A stretch of DNA of 64,000 bases from Lelliottia amnigena (GCA_900635465.1 LR134135.1:4340001-4404000); one strand, 5' to 3'; numbered from the stretch's first letter, positions 29,996-38,836 are shown. Notes: generated by a model not told the origin, from the letters alone. Made by a program: numbers and translations.

Positions 29996-30996
29996 GCAAA
30001 ATGATGACGTCGGAAGAGATCAACACTACGACTGCGCCCACGGGGATTTTCCAGCGTCTGCTGTGCTGGGAAGGATTTTTGCTGGCGGTGACTCTGGCAG
30101 TGTTTGTGGTCAATGCGTTCGCCTCGCCCTATTTCCTCGATATCTGGAATCTGTCGGACGCGACGTTTAACTTCACCGAAAAAGCGATCATCGTGCTGCC
30201 GATGGCGATGCTGATTATCGCCCGCGAAATCGATCTGTCGGTGGCGTCGACCATCGCGCTGAGCTCCACGGTGATGGGCTTTTGTGCGGCGGCGGGGGTG
30301 GATACACCGCTGCTGGTTTGTGTGGGATTAGGCGTTGGGCTGCTGTGCGGATTGTTCAACGGCCTGCTGGTGACCCGCTTTAACCTGTCGTCGATTGTTA
30401 TCACTATCGGCACCATGAGTCTGTATCGCGGCATTACCTACATTTTGCTCGGCGATCAGGCGCTGAACAGCTATCCCGAAAGCTTCGCCTGGCTGGGTCA
30501 AGGCTACGTGTGGGGCGCGCTGTCATTCGAATTTGCGCTGTTCATCGTGCTGGCGACGGTGTTTGCCTTCGTGTTGCATCGCACCAACTTTGGTCGCCGC
30601 ACCTACGCCATCGGCAACAATCCAACCGGGGCGTGGTATTCCGGCATCAACGTGAAACGTCACAACTTACTGCTGTTTGCGCTGGTGGGGCTGATGTCCG
30701 GGCTGGCGTCGGTATTGCTCACCTCGCGTTTAGGCAGCACGCGCCCGACGATTGCAATGGGCTGGGAGCTGGCGGTTGTCACGATGGCGGTGCTCGGCGG
30801 TGTCAATATTCTCGGCGGGTCCGGCAGCATGGTGGGCGTGATTATCGCCGCCTTCCTGATGGGGCTGGTCACCTTTGGCCTGAGCCTGCTGAATGTGCCC
30901 GGCATTGTGATGTCGGTGATTATCGGTGCGATGCTGATTGTGGTGATCTCCCTGCCGATTATCACTCGCCGGATGATGCAGCGAAGACGGATTTGA
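29992..30996 (+). CDS. rhaQ: Rhamnose ABC importer permease 2
   Basis: The 334-residue protein is the second CUT2-type permease of the importer, paralogous to the one before it. It has REIDLSVASTIALSSTVMGF near residue 78, LSSIVITIGTMSLYRGITYIL near 128 and VTMAVLGGVNILGGSGSMVG near 260. A start-stop overlap of four bases with the first permease indicates coupled translation, which suits a heterodimeric channel. A palindrome of the CCCTCTCC type follows its stop codon. Confidence 0.9.
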   Translation: MSKMMTSEEINTTTAPTGIFQRLLCWEGFLLAVTLAVFVVNAFASPYFLDIWNLSDATFNFTEKAIIVLPMAMLIIAREIDLSVASTIALSSTVMGFCAAAGVDTPLLVCVGLGVGLLCGLFNGLLVTRFNLSSIVITIGTMSLYRGITYILLGDQALNSYPESFAWLGQGYVWGALSFEFALFIVLATVFAFVLHRTNFGRRTYAIGNNPTGAWYSGINVKRHNLLLFALVGLMSGLASVLLTSRLGSTRPTIAMGWELAVVTMAVLGGVNILGGSGSMVGVIIAAFLMGLVTFGLSLLNVPGIVMSVIIGAMLIVVISLPIITRRMMQRRRI

Positions 30997-31003
30997 GTCC
31001 CCT

Positions 31004-31073
31004 CATCCCTAGGGGTGAAAAAACACACCGAGCAGCCGCCTCTCCCCCTGGGAGAGGGCCGGGGCGAGGGGAA
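31004..31073. repeat. CCCTCTCC-type palindromes between rhaQ and the fucO-like gene
   Basis: CCCTCATCCCTAGGGGTGA and CCTCTCCCCCTGGGAGAGGGCCGGGGCGAGGGG form two adjacent inverted repeats. This is the third copy of the family within the rhamnose locus and fills most of a 113-bp gap. Confidence 0.75.
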
Positions 31074-31109
31074 CAGGATTTCCCAAAATCAATGTTAAGG
31101 AGAATTATC

Positions 31110-32258
31110 ATGAGCTTTATGTTGGCGCTTCCCAAAATCAGCCTGCACGGCGCGGGCGCAATCGGCGATATGGTCAATCTGGTGGCAAACAAACAGTGGG
31201 GTAAAGCGCTGATTGTTACCGACGGACAGCTGGTGAAAATGGGCCTGCTCGACAGCCTGTTTACGGCGCTGGACGCCCACCAGATGTCCTATCATCTGTT
31301 CGATGACGTGTTTCCAAATCCGACCGAAGCGCTGGTGCAGAAAGGGTTTGCAGCGTATCAGGATGCGGATTGTGATTACCTGATTGCCTTCGGCGGCGGC
31401 AGCCCGATTGATACCGCAAAGGCGATTAAAATCCTGACGGCGAATCCTGGCCCGTCCACCGCCTATTCGGGCGTCGGGAAAGTCAAAAATGCAGGCGTGC
31501 CGCTGGTGGCGATCAATACCACGGCGGGTACGGCGGCAGAAATGACCAGCAACGCGGTGATTATCGATACCGTGCGCCAGGTGAAAGAAGTCATTATTGA
31601 TTCGAACATTATCCCGGATATCGCCGTGGATGACGCCAGCGTGATGCTCGATATTCCCGCTTCCGTCACTGCGGCAACGGGGATGGATGCGCTGACGCAC
31701 GCCATCGAAGCTTATGTGTCTGTTGGTGCGCACCCGCTGACCGACGCCAACGCGCTGGAAGCCATTCGCCTGATCGCGCTGTGGCTGCCGAAAGCGGTCG
31801 ATGACGGGCATAATCTGCAAGCCCGTGAGCAGATGGCCTTTGGTCAGTATCTGGCGGGTATGGCGTTTAACAGCGCCGGTCTGGGGCTGGTGCATGCCCT
31901 TGCCCATCAACCCGGCGCGACGCACAACCTGCCGCACGGCGTGTGCAACGCCATCCTGCTGCCGATCATCGAAAACTTTAACCGTCCCAATGCGGTCGCA
32001 CGTTTTGCCCGCGTGGCACAGGCGATGGGCGTTGAGACGCAGGGAATGAGCGACGACGCGGCAAGCATGTCAGCGATTCAGGCCATCCGCGATCTGAGCA
32101 CGCGCGTCGGCATTCCATCGGGCTTTAGCCAACTCGGCGTAACCCAAGCGGATATCGAAGGCTGGCTGGACAAAGCGCTGGCTGACCCCTGCGCACCGTG
32201 CAACCCGCGTACCGCCAGCCGCAACGAAGTACGCGAGCTGTATCTGGAGGCATTATGA
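31110..32258 (+). CDS. fucO: Lactaldehyde reductase (iron-dependent alcohol dehydrogenase, FucO-like)
   Basis: The 382-residue protein is a group III iron-containing alcohol dehydrogenase like E. coli FucO (382-383 aa). It would reduce L-lactaldehyde to L-1,2-propanediol with NADH. The nucleotide-binding [16 protein letters not shown] is near residue 95, and the metal-binding Asp and His residues are in [17 protein letters not shown] and [19 protein letters not shown]. The start follows AAGGAGAATTATC, excluding a much longer open frame from upstream. In E. coli fucO sits in the fucose regulon; here it lies in the rhamnose operon, next to rhaM. Confidence 0.95.
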   Translation: MSFMLALPKISLHGAGAIGDMVNLVANKQWGKALIVTDGQLVKMGLLDSLFTALDAHQMSYHLFDDVFPNPTEALVQKGFAAYQDADCDYLIAFGGGSPIDTAKAIKILTANPGPSTAYSGVGKVKNAGVPLVAINTTAGTAAEMTSNAVIIDTVRQVKEVIIDSNIIPDIAVDDASVMLDIPASVTAATGMDALTHAIEAYVSVGAHPLTDANALEAIRLIALWLPKAVDDGHNLQAREQMAFGQYLAGMAFNSAGLGLVHALAHQPGATHNLPHGVCNAILLPIIENFNRPNAVARFARVAQAMGVETQGMSDDAASMSAIQAIRDLSTRVGIPSGFSQLGVTQADIEGWLDKALADPCAPCNPRTASRNEVRELYLEAL

Positions 32259-32569
32259 TCCGCAAAGCTTTTGTGATGCAGGTGAACCCAGATTCACACG
32301 ACGAATATGAGCGCCGCCACACGCCGATCTGGCCAGAACTGGAATCGGTCCTGAAAGACCACGGTGCGCACCATTACGCCATTTATCTGGATAAAGCCCG
32401 CAATCTGCTGTTTGCGACCGTCGAGATTGAATCGGAAGAGCGCTGGAACGCGGTGGCACAAACCGACGTTTGCCAGCGCTGGTGGAGGCACATGCGTGAC
32501 GTCATGCCCTCGAATCCGGACAACAGCCCGGTGAGTGCAGAGCTGAAAAGCGTGTTTTACCTGGAGTAA
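32255..32569 (+). CDS. rhaM: L-rhamnose mutarotase
   Basis: The 104-residue product equals E. coli RhaM (YiiL) in length. It interconverts the alpha and beta anomers of L-rhamnose, which speeds entry into the isomerase reaction. The active-site His22 is present in [12 protein letters not shown], and the conserved aromatic residues in HHYAIYLD and [17 protein letters not shown] are intact. It starts inside the stop codon of the fucO-like gene (ATGA overlap), so the two are translationally coupled. Confidence 0.97.
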   Translation: MIRKAFVMQVNPDSHDEYERRHTPIWPELESVLKDHGAHHYAIYLDKARNLLFATVEIESEERWNAVAQTDVCQRWWRHMRDVMPSNPDNSPVSAELKSVFYLE

Positions 32570-32611
32570 GCTTTTTGCGCTGCCGCATGAACTCGCGGCA
32601 GCGCCTTGTTT

Positions 32612-33877
32612 TTAACTGGCCTGCACCGTGTTCCCTCTTGCGGCAATCTGCTGTTTGCTACTCAGCGTAAATGCCGAAATCACCGTTATCGTCAGCACAA
32701 TACAGCCCAGCATCAGGTAGGTGTCCTGGAAGCCGATCCGGTCATACATATTTCCGGCAAAGGCGGACAGGAAAATCGCCGCCGACTGTTTGGCAAAATT
32801 GAAACCTATCAGATAGATCGTCGCAGACAGTCGGGTATCAAACACGCCGGTAATGTATTTGAACGCGCCCACCAGCAGGAACGGCACTTCCAGCGCATGC
32901 AGCATTTTCAGGGCGATCACTTCTACCACCGTGGTGGCGAACGACGAGCCGATAATGCGCGTCGCCATGATCAGTCCGGCAATCAGCAGCGTATTTTTTG
33001 CGCCAATGCGGTTAATGATCCACGGCGAGCAGAACATGATAATCGCGTTACAAATTTCCCCTGCCGTCGTCGCAAATCCGAAGGCTCGCGTGCCTTCTTC
33101 TGGGGTGGCGAAGAATGATTTAAAGAAGGTGGCAAACTGCTGATCGAACACGTCGTAGACGCACGCCACGCCAATCACGTACAAAATAAACATCCACATT
33201 TTGCGCTGACGGAACAGGCTCATGACGGTTTTAGCGGTGATTTGCGGCTGGTTTGCGCCGAGCGCGTTCATCACTTCCGCCGTCTGGTTTGGCTTCGGCC
33301 TGGCGACGACTAACAGCAGCATAAGCAGCAACGCCGCCCCAGACCCCATCCAGAACACCAGCGACGGATCGATGCTGAACAGCACGCCACCCGTTGAGGC
33401 GCAAAGTCCCCAGCCCAGACAACCGAACATGCGCGCTTTGCCATATTCGAAGAAGCTGTTGCGGCTGACGCGTTCGATGTAGGCCTCAATGGCACCCGAC
33501 CCCGCCGAGAAGACAAAGCCGATATACAGCCCGCCGCTTAGCGCCCCAAGCCAGATACTGGTTTTTAACAGAGGCGCGAAGACATACAGGAAAAACGGGG
33601 CGAACAAAAACAGCAGTACCGCGATTATCCATAGCAGATGTTTTTTCAGCCCCAGTTTGTCAGAAATCACGCCCAGCACTGGCTGGAAGGCGATCGCAGA
33701 AAGCGAAATACAGGAGAAAACAATCCCGGTATGGGTTTTGTTAAGGCCGATGACATCCGACAGCCAGATCGGCAGGAACGGAAAACAGGTGGCCATGATA
33801 AAGAAGTAGAGAAAGAAGAACGCCCCGAAAATCCAGAAATTAGGGTTGTCTTTGTGGGTACAGGCAGTCGTGTTCAT
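32612..33877 (-). CDS. melY: LacY-family alpha-galactoside:H+ symporter (MelY-like)
   Basis: The product is 421 residues from MNTTACTHKDNPNFWIFG, a 12-segment major facilitator of the oligosaccharide:H+ symporter family. The sequence closely resembles the melibiose permease MelY described from Enterobacter cloacae and is related to LacY and RafB. The family motif GVISDKLGLKKHLLW lies in the first cytosolic loop, and LacY-type charged residues are seen in EAYIERVSRN and in KMLHALEVPFLLVG. It follows the alpha-galactosidase gene by 44 bp with a hairpin between. Melibiose is the likely substrate; raffinose or other galactosides remain possible. Confidence 0.88.
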   Translation of the reverse strand: MNTTACTHKDNPNFWIFGAFFFLYFFIMATCFPFLPIWLSDVIGLNKTHTGIVFSCISLSAIAFQPVLGVISDKLGLKKHLLWIIAVLLFLFAPFFLYVFAPLLKTSIWLGALSGGLYIGFVFSAGSGAIEAYIERVSRNSFFEYGKARMFGCLGWGLCASTGGVLFSIDPSLVFWMGSGAALLLMLLLVVARPKPNQTAEVMNALGANQPQITAKTVMSLFRQRKMWMFILYVIGVACVYDVFDQQFATFFKSFFATPEEGTRAFGFATTAGEICNAIIMFCSPWIINRIGAKNTLLIAGLIMATRIIGSSFATTVVEVIALKMLHALEVPFLLVGAFKYITGVFDTRLSATIYLIGFNFAKQSAAIFLSAFAGNMYDRIGFQDTYLMLGCIVLTITVISAFTLSSKQQIAARGNTVQAS

Positions 33878-33896
33878 TATTTTTATCCTCAACTGA

Positions 33897-33914
33897 GGGC
33901 CGGCTATCCGGCCC
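33897..33914 (-). other. Intercistronic hairpin between alpha-galactosidase and permease genes
   Basis: GGGCCGG-CTAT-CCGGCCC is a perfect 7-bp GC stem with a tetraloop in the 44-bp gap. No T-run follows, so it more likely sets the relative stability of the two parts of the message than ends transcription. Confidence 0.6.
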
Positions 33915-33921
33915 GTCACCT

Positions 33922-36045
33922 TTACACGCGTTCAACGCCAATCAGAATGGCGGTTTCCGGATCCAGAATCGGCAGCGCAATGCCTGCCTGCATCAACCAT
34001 TCGCCGCTCACCGTTTGCGGCTCTTCCATCCACGCCGGGAGCTTGCGCATGGTGTGCCCGCCCTCGCCCGTTAGACAAATATTCGGATGATCGAGCAGCG
34101 TGATGCGGTACTGTGCGCTCGCCTCCAGCCCCGGCATGCGCAGCGGCATCATCAGCGTGTAATCTGGCATCGCCAACTGGCTGACAATAAACAGCCCCTG
34201 CCCTTTGTCGCCACTCACGATACCGTGCGCCAGCGTGCTGGCATCCGGCATATCCACGCGCCACTGCGTGCCATGATGAATCACCTCACGCCACTGCTTG
34301 TGCAGCGCGGCGTAGTGGCGATACCCGTCTCGCTCGTGCTCATCGACACTCAGCGGATCCAGCTCCAGTCCCATATGACCAAACAGCGCGGTCAGGCCCC
34401 GGAAGGCGATACTGTGCTGGCGGAATGTGGCGTGGCATTTATGATGACCGATATGCGCGCCTATCACCTCCGGCGGGAAGAAATAGCTCATACCGCGCTG
34501 GATGGTGTTGCGCTCCAGCGCATCATTGTTGTCCGACGCCCAAAAACGGTGGCAGCGGGTCAGCACTTCATAATCGATACGCCCACCGCCCGACGAGCAG
34601 GATTCAAATTCAACCTGCGGGAAGCGTTCACCCAATACATCCAGCAGACGGTAGAACTGGCGGGTTTGCGCGTCGGCGGCAGCTTTACCGTTATGGGCAG
34701 GCTGCACCAGCTCGCGGTTCATGTCCCACTTTACGTAATCAATCGCGTGTTCACCGAGAAGCCAGCTCAGGCGCTCGAGTAAATAATCAAAGGCTTCAGG
34801 AATGTTCAGATTGAGCACCCACTGATGGCGTCCTGTGGCCTGCGTGTAGCCCGGCAGAGCCAGCACCCAGTCGGGGTGAGCGCGGTACAAATCCGAATCA
34901 GGGCTGATCATCTCGGGTTCGACCCAAATCCCGAACTCCATGCCAAGATTTTTGACGTGGTTAATCACCGGCGTTAAGCCGTCAGGATATTTTCTCTCAT
35001 CAAGATACCAGTCACCCAGCGCGCCGTGGTCGTTATTGCGCCCCTTAAACCAGCCGTCGTCGATGATAAAACGCTCCACGCCGAGCCCAGCGGCTTCGTC
35101 CGCCATTCGCATGATGTAGTGCGGATCGTGGTCGAAGTAGATCCCTTCCCAGGTATTGAGATGCACCGGGCGCGGTTTGTTTTCCGGGAAGCGAATGATA
35201 TTTTTACGCAGATAGCGGTGGAACTGCTGACTCATGCCGTTTAGCCCGTGGGCGGAATAGCTGGCGTAGAGGCGTGGCGTCCACAGCGTTTCACCCTCTT
35301 CCACCGCCATTTCGCCTGGCAGATAGAGCGCCTCAGCCTGCAGATAACGGCGACCGTCTGTTTTGGCTTCGGCACGCAGGCGGTGGTTGCCGCTCCATCC
35401 CAAATGTACGCCCCACACGTCGCCATGCATTTCGTTAAACGATGGCGTGCCGGTCATCAGGGCCGGGAAATGTTCATGAGAAGAGCGCCCGCGACGGCTT
35501 TCAATCACAAAGCTGTCGTGCTCAAGCGTGACGCGATGCGGCTGAAACTCGCGGATCCAGCGGCCATGAAAGGCCATCACTTCCTGGGCGCGCTCGGCGA
35601 TTGGCAGCGTGACGGCGAGCCTGTCGACCTGCCACGGCTGTGCGCGTAAATTCGTCAGGCCGTGACGCACCACCAGCACACCGCTCTCATCGAGGGCAAT
35701 TTCACTGGTCAGACGTAACCCTGCATTGTCATCTTCGGCGGTGATGGAAAGATGTTGTCCTTCCTGCGCCACAGCAATCGTTTTGAATATCGGTGAACCG
35801 TCGAGTCCCTGACGATGGCCTTCAATGCCGGGCGCGCCAAACAATCCGTGGCCCAGCTCTGCCATCAGCGTCAGCGGGATATCAACATCCAGTCGGCCGT
35901 TGGCAATCGGGCGGGAAAGGCTTTGCACATCTTGCGGAGAAAAGTGGCGAAGATGCGGCCCCCAGTAAAGAATTTCGGCGAATGGGTGCGTTTTTATCAC
36001 CACGTCAACCGAATGGCTTTCGAGTCGTAAAATGAAATCGTGCAT
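33922..36045 (-). CDS. Alpha-galactosidase, glycoside hydrolase family 36
   Basis: The 707-residue protein has the GH36 layout: an N-terminal beta-sandwich (about 1-300), a TIM barrel (about 320-600) and a C-terminal beta domain. The retaining nucleophile is Asp441 in IDYVKWDMNREL, and the acid/base Asp lies in FWASDNNDALER. The substrate loop FIIDDGWFKGRNNDHGALGDW is intact. There is no signal peptide, so it acts in the cytosol on melibiose or raffinose brought in by the adjacent permease. It resembles RafA rather than the GH4 enzyme MelA of E. coli. Two LacI-type operators precede it. Confidence 0.95.
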   Translation of the reverse strand: MHDFILRLESHSVDVVIKTHPFAEILYWGPHLRHFSPQDVQSLSRPIANGRLDVDIPLTLMAELGHGLFGAPGIEGHRQGLDGSPIFKTIAVAQEGQHLSITAEDDNAGLRLTSEIALDESGVLVVRHGLTNLRAQPWQVDRLAVTLPIAERAQEVMAFHGRWIREFQPHRVTLEHDSFVIESRRGRSSHEHFPALMTGTPSFNEMHGDVWGVHLGWSGNHRLRAEAKTDGRRYLQAEALYLPGEMAVEEGETLWTPRLYASYSAHGLNGMSQQFHRYLRKNIIRFPENKPRPVHLNTWEGIYFDHDPHYIMRMADEAAGLGVERFIIDDGWFKGRNNDHGALGDWYLDERKYPDGLTPVINHVKNLGMEFGIWVEPEMISPDSDLYRAHPDWVLALPGYTQATGRHQWVLNLNIPEAFDYLLERLSWLLGEHAIDYVKWDMNRELVQPAHNGKAAADAQTRQFYRLLDVLGERFPQVEFESCSSGGGRIDYEVLTRCHRFWASDNNDALERNTIQRGMSYFFPPEVIGAHIGHHKCHATFRQHSIAFRGLTALFGHMGLELDPLSVDEHERDGYRHYAALHKQWREVIHHGTQWRVDMPDASTLAHGIVSGDKGQGLFIVSQLAMPDYTLMMPLRMPGLEASAQYRITLLDHPNICLTGEGGHTMRKLPAWMEEPQTVSGEWLMQAGIALPILDPETAILIGVERV

Positions 36046-36080
36046 CGGACATCTCCTGTCATCAGATGTCCTGAGTGTTG

Positions 36081-36119
36081 ATCCGAAACGTTTCGGATAC
36101 CAACCTAAACGTTTCGGAT
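36081..36119. promoter_or_regulatory. Tandem LacI-family operators
   Basis: ATCCGAAACGTTTCGGAT at 36081-36098 is a perfect 18-bp palindrome. A second copy at 36102-36119 (AACCTAAAC/GTTTCGGAT) has two mismatches in the left arm. The centres are 21 bp apart, two helical turns. The AAACGTTT core with a central CG is typical of LacI/GalR repressors. They lie 36-74 bp before the alpha-galactosidase start. Confidence 0.85.
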
Positions 36120-36147
36120 TTGTGATCGGTTTATGATTTTAACGCGT

Positions 36148-37143
36148 TTAGGCGGTTTCGCCTGGCGAGAATTCAGGTTGCCACAGCACCTGAAGTTGAG
36201 AGAGGTCATCGCCGCCAATCAGCTGGCGCACCATGTCAGCAATTTGTTTGCCTACGCCCTGCCGGGTGGACTGAATCACCGCCGCTACGTCGGTCTCAAC
36301 AATGCTGTCCTGCGGTAGGCCGTCATACACGATCAGCGCCACCGCGTGTTCACCGCTTAAACGCCCGGCTTGCGCCAGCGCCATGGCGGCCCCGTCACCG
36401 TGGGTGTTGCAATCGGTGATAATGGCGCTCGGCGGTTGTGCGAGCGCGAGCAGCGCTTGCGTGGCGTTATACCCTGCGCGACGAGATGGCGGCATAGCGC
36501 GCAGCCATTCGCTGGACAGTCCGGCTTCACACAGTGCATCGAGATAACCCTGTCGACGCTGGGTTATGAACGCCTGATTATTGCTTTCACCCAGCAGCGC
36601 AATACGCTGATGACCTTTTGCAATCAACCAGCGTGTGGCGTTATACGTCCCGGCGTAGTTGTCAAAATCAAACCAGGCGTAAGGCTGCGGCAACTGACTG
36701 CGACCCAGCGCCAGGAAAGGGAATCCCGCCGCCTGAAGCTGTTCAAGACGCGGATCGTGATCGAGCGTATGCGCCACAATCAACGCATCCACGCGCCGGC
36801 TTTGTACCATGCGCATATAGCTGTGTTTGTCGGCCAAATCGTCGTCCGCGATCAGCAGCAAATCGATCTCATGTCGCGCCAGTTCGTGGCTAATTTCGCC
36901 GACCATATCCATAAACACGCTGTTATTGAGCGGAACCGGATGCACCGGAAACACCAGCCCAACAGCGTCGATTTTGCCCATTTTCAGGCGACGGGCAAAC
37001 GTATTCGGGCGATAGCCACGGCGCTGGGCTTCGGCTTCAACGCGCGCGCGCGTTTCGCTGGACACGTCATCATATCCGTTGAGGGCGCGACTGACGGTGG
37101 TAACGGACAGCCCCAGTTCTTTGGCAATGGCTTTAAGCGACAT
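36148..37143 (-). CDS. LacI/GalR-family repressor of the alpha-galactoside module
   Basis: The 331-residue protein has an N-terminal helix-turn-helix (SLKAIAKELGLSVTTVSRALNGYDDVS) with a hinge helix, and a periplasmic-binding-protein-like effector domain (GLVFPVHPVPLNN to the C-terminus). It lies upstream of the alpha-galactosidase gene in the same direction, with the two palindromic operators between them, so it most likely represses that operon and is induced by an alpha-galactoside. It starts 20 bp after the XRE-cupin gene, and the two may share a transcript. It is comparable to RafR; no symbol is assigned. Confidence 0.92.
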   Translation of the reverse strand: MSLKAIAKELGLSVTTVSRALNGYDDVSSETRARVEAEAQRRGYRPNTFARRLKMGKIDAVGLVFPVHPVPLNNSVFMDMVGEISHELARHEIDLLLIADDDLADKHSYMRMVQSRRVDALIVAHTLDHDPRLEQLQAAGFPFLALGRSQLPQPYAWFDFDNYAGTYNATRWLIAKGHQRIALLGESNNQAFITQRRQGYLDALCEAGLSSEWLRAMPPSRRAGYNATQALLALAQPPSAIITDCNTHGDGAAMALAQAGRLSGEHAVALIVYDGLPQDSIVETDVAAVIQSTRQGVGKQIADMVRQLIGGDDLSQLQVLWQPEFSPGETA

Positions 37144-37163
37144 GATTTTCCGTGTCCTGCTGT

Positions 37164-37712
37164 TTAGTTTTGTTCCGCCACCATAAGCGCGTACGTATCT
37201 CGCTCAAGGGCTTTGAAGATATGCGGCTGGTCTGCGGGATAGCAAATATAGTCCCCTTCGCCCAGCTCTTCAGGCGCTTCCGTCAGGCCAACCAACGCCC
37301 GGCCTTGTGTCACAATAATGTGTTCCACTGACCCCGGCGGATGTGGCTGCGAAACGCGATCCGCGCCCGGCTGGGCCATCAGCATATACACATCGCGACG
37401 AGCGCCTGGCGGGCATGCGGCCAACAAAATCGCCTGATAATTTGCGTGCTCGGCGGTCACTTTTGTCCCTTCGCCACGACGAATTACCTGCGTGGTGGGC
37501 TGCTGCGGCTCCAGTAAACGGGCAAACGGAATGTCGAGTGCGACGCAAAGCGACCATAATGTTTCCAGGCTCGGATTGCCGTTGCCGGACTCTAGCTGAG
37601 AAAGCGTAGATTTCGCGATCCCGGCACGACGCGCGATTTCCGCCAGTGAAAGCCCGGTCCGGGTACGCTCTCGCACCAGACTTTTGGCGATAACGCTAAT
37701 TGGCTGCGTCAT
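37164..37712 (-). CDS. XRE-family regulator with cupin domain
   Basis: The 182-residue protein has an N-terminal helix-turn-helix (RTGLSLAEIARRAGIAKSTLSQLESGNGNPSLETLWSL, about residues 18-55) and a C-terminal cupin (about 110-178, with QPHPPGSVEHIIVTQGRALVG and GDYICYPADQPHIFKA). This layout is shared by many regulators of small-molecule export and catabolism. It is divergent from azlC over 102 bp, with inverted repeats next to both genes, so it probably controls the azlCD pair and itself. The ligand is not known. Confidence 0.9.
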   Translation of the reverse strand: MTQPISVIAKSLVRERTRTGLSLAEIARRAGIAKSTLSQLESGNGNPSLETLWSLCVALDIPFARLLEPQQPTTQVIRRGEGTKVTAEHANYQAILLAACPPGARRDVYMLMAQPGADRVSQPHPPGSVEHIIVTQGRALVGLTEAPEELGEGDYICYPADQPHIFKALERDTYALMVAEQN

Positions 37713-37734
37713 AAAAAGGGCCTCTGTTCTATAA

Positions 37735-37800
37735 ATCGAACGAATCGTTCATCTTGTAAAACAATATTGATGCGTTCATTATAATGGAAACTCGTTCGAT
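37735..37800. promoter_or_regulatory. Inverted repeats in the XRE-azlC divergent interval
   Basis: GAACGA-A-TCGTTC at 37738-37750 is a perfect 6-1-6 palindrome next to the XRE gene. ATCGAACGA at 37735-37743 reappears inverted as TCGTTCGAT at 37792-37800 next to azlC, and a TGCGTTC half-site lies between at 37771. The arrangement suggests operators for the divergent XRE-type regulator. No other regulator is encoded nearby. Confidence 0.65.
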
Positions 37801-37814
37801 ATGGCTAAAATTGT

Positions 37815-38474
37815 ATGAAGCATTATTTCTCCTGCCTGAAAGGCGACACGATAAAAGCAATCGTCCTGGTGTGCCTGGCCGTGGGCGTCGTTGGGGTGTC
37901 CTACGGTTCGCTGGCGATGGCGTATGGTTTCCCGATATGGGTGCCGTTTCTCCTTTCACTCACCGTGCTGGCAGGTGCATCGGAATTTATGTTTATCGGC
38001 ATTGTCGCCAGCGGCGGAAATCCGCTTGCTGCAGCCGCCGCAGGGTTACTGGTTAATGCGCGCCATGTCCCGTTTGGTGTCACGGTGCGCGATCTGGTCG
38101 GCAAGCGCGGCGCGAGCTTTTTAGGCTGCCACATTATGAATGATGAAAGCGTGGTATTTGGTCTGTCGCAAAAGACGCCGGAGCAGCGCAAAGCAGCCTA
38201 TTGGCTGTGCGGATTGGGCGTCGCCATCATCTGGCCGCTCGGCACGCTGCTGGGCGCAGGGGTGGGGAAATTATTGCCTGCGCCGGAGACCATCGGCCTG
38301 GACGCCGTTTTCCCGGCCATTTTATTGGCTTTGGTGGTGCCCGCGTTTAAGAATCGCACCACGCTTATCCGCGCCTGTAGCGGTGCGGCGCTGTCGCTGG
38401 CGGCGGTGCCGTTTGCACCCGTCGGTTTGCCGGTGTTGCTCTCGTTGCTGGGTCTCGCCGCGAGGAAGAAATAA
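37815..38474 (+). CDS. azlC: AzlC-family branched-chain amino acid exporter, large subunit
   Basis: The 219-residue membrane protein is of the AzlC/YgaZ family. It has the signature SLAMAYGFPIWVPFLLSLTVLAGASEFMFIGIVASGGNPLAAA and the loop LLVNARHVPFGVTVRDL. With AzlD/YgaH it forms an exporter of valine, isoleucine or related compounds. The start ATG at 37815 lacks a clear ribosome-binding site, so the exact start is uncertain. The last base of its stop is the first of the azlD ATG. Confidence 0.88.
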   Translation: MKHYFSCLKGDTIKAIVLVCLAVGVVGVSYGSLAMAYGFPIWVPFLLSLTVLAGASEFMFIGIVASGGNPLAAAAAGLLVNARHVPFGVTVRDLVGKRGASFLGCHIMNDESVVFGLSQKTPEQRKAAYWLCGLGVAIIWPLGTLLGAGVGKLLPAPETIGLDAVFPAILLALVVPAFKNRTTLIRACSGAALSLAAVPFAPVGLPVLLSLLGLAARKK

Positions 38475-38797
38475 TGGGCAATATGACGGTTTTCATCCTC
38501 GGCATCGCCATTTTATCGGCGGGAACGTACCTGATGCGCCTCGGCGGCGCGAAGCTGGGGAATCGTTTAGCGCTTTCTGAGCGTTCTCAGGCGCTGCTAT
38601 CCGATGCCGCAACGGTGCTGTTATTTTCCGTGGCGCTGGCAACCACCTTCTACGAAGGCGAACATTTTGCCGGAATGGCGCGGGTGACAGGTGTGGCGTT
38701 TGCGGTGTTTTTGGCGTGGCGGAAAATGCCGCTGATCGTGGTGATTTTTGCGGCGGCCATTGCCACTGCGCTACTGCGCCTGGCAGGCATAAACTAA
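38474..38797 (+). CDS. azlD: AzlD-family exporter small subunit
   Basis: The 107-residue protein has about four hydrophobic segments and matches the AzlD/YgaH family (ILGIAILSAGTYLMRLGGAKLGNRLALSERSQALLSDAATVLLFSVALA). It overlaps azlC by one base (TAATG), so translation is coupled, as expected for a two-subunit exporter. The substrate is inferred only from the family. Confidence 0.86.
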   Translation: MGNMTVFILGIAILSAGTYLMRLGGAKLGNRLALSERSQALLSDAATVLLFSVALATTFYEGEHFAGMARVTGVAFAVFLAWRKMPLIVVIFAAAIATALLRLAGIN

Positions 38798-38822
38798 AAA
38801 AGCGCCCCAGGGGCGCTCTTTC
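38795..38822. terminator. Bidirectional terminator between azlD and the DUF1471 gene
   Basis: AGCGCCCC pairs with GGGGCGCT. A run of six A residues precedes the stem and CTCTTTC follows it, so it works well for the minus-strand gene and moderately for azlD. Confidence 0.78.
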
Positions 38823-38836
38823 GACAGGTGATTCGC

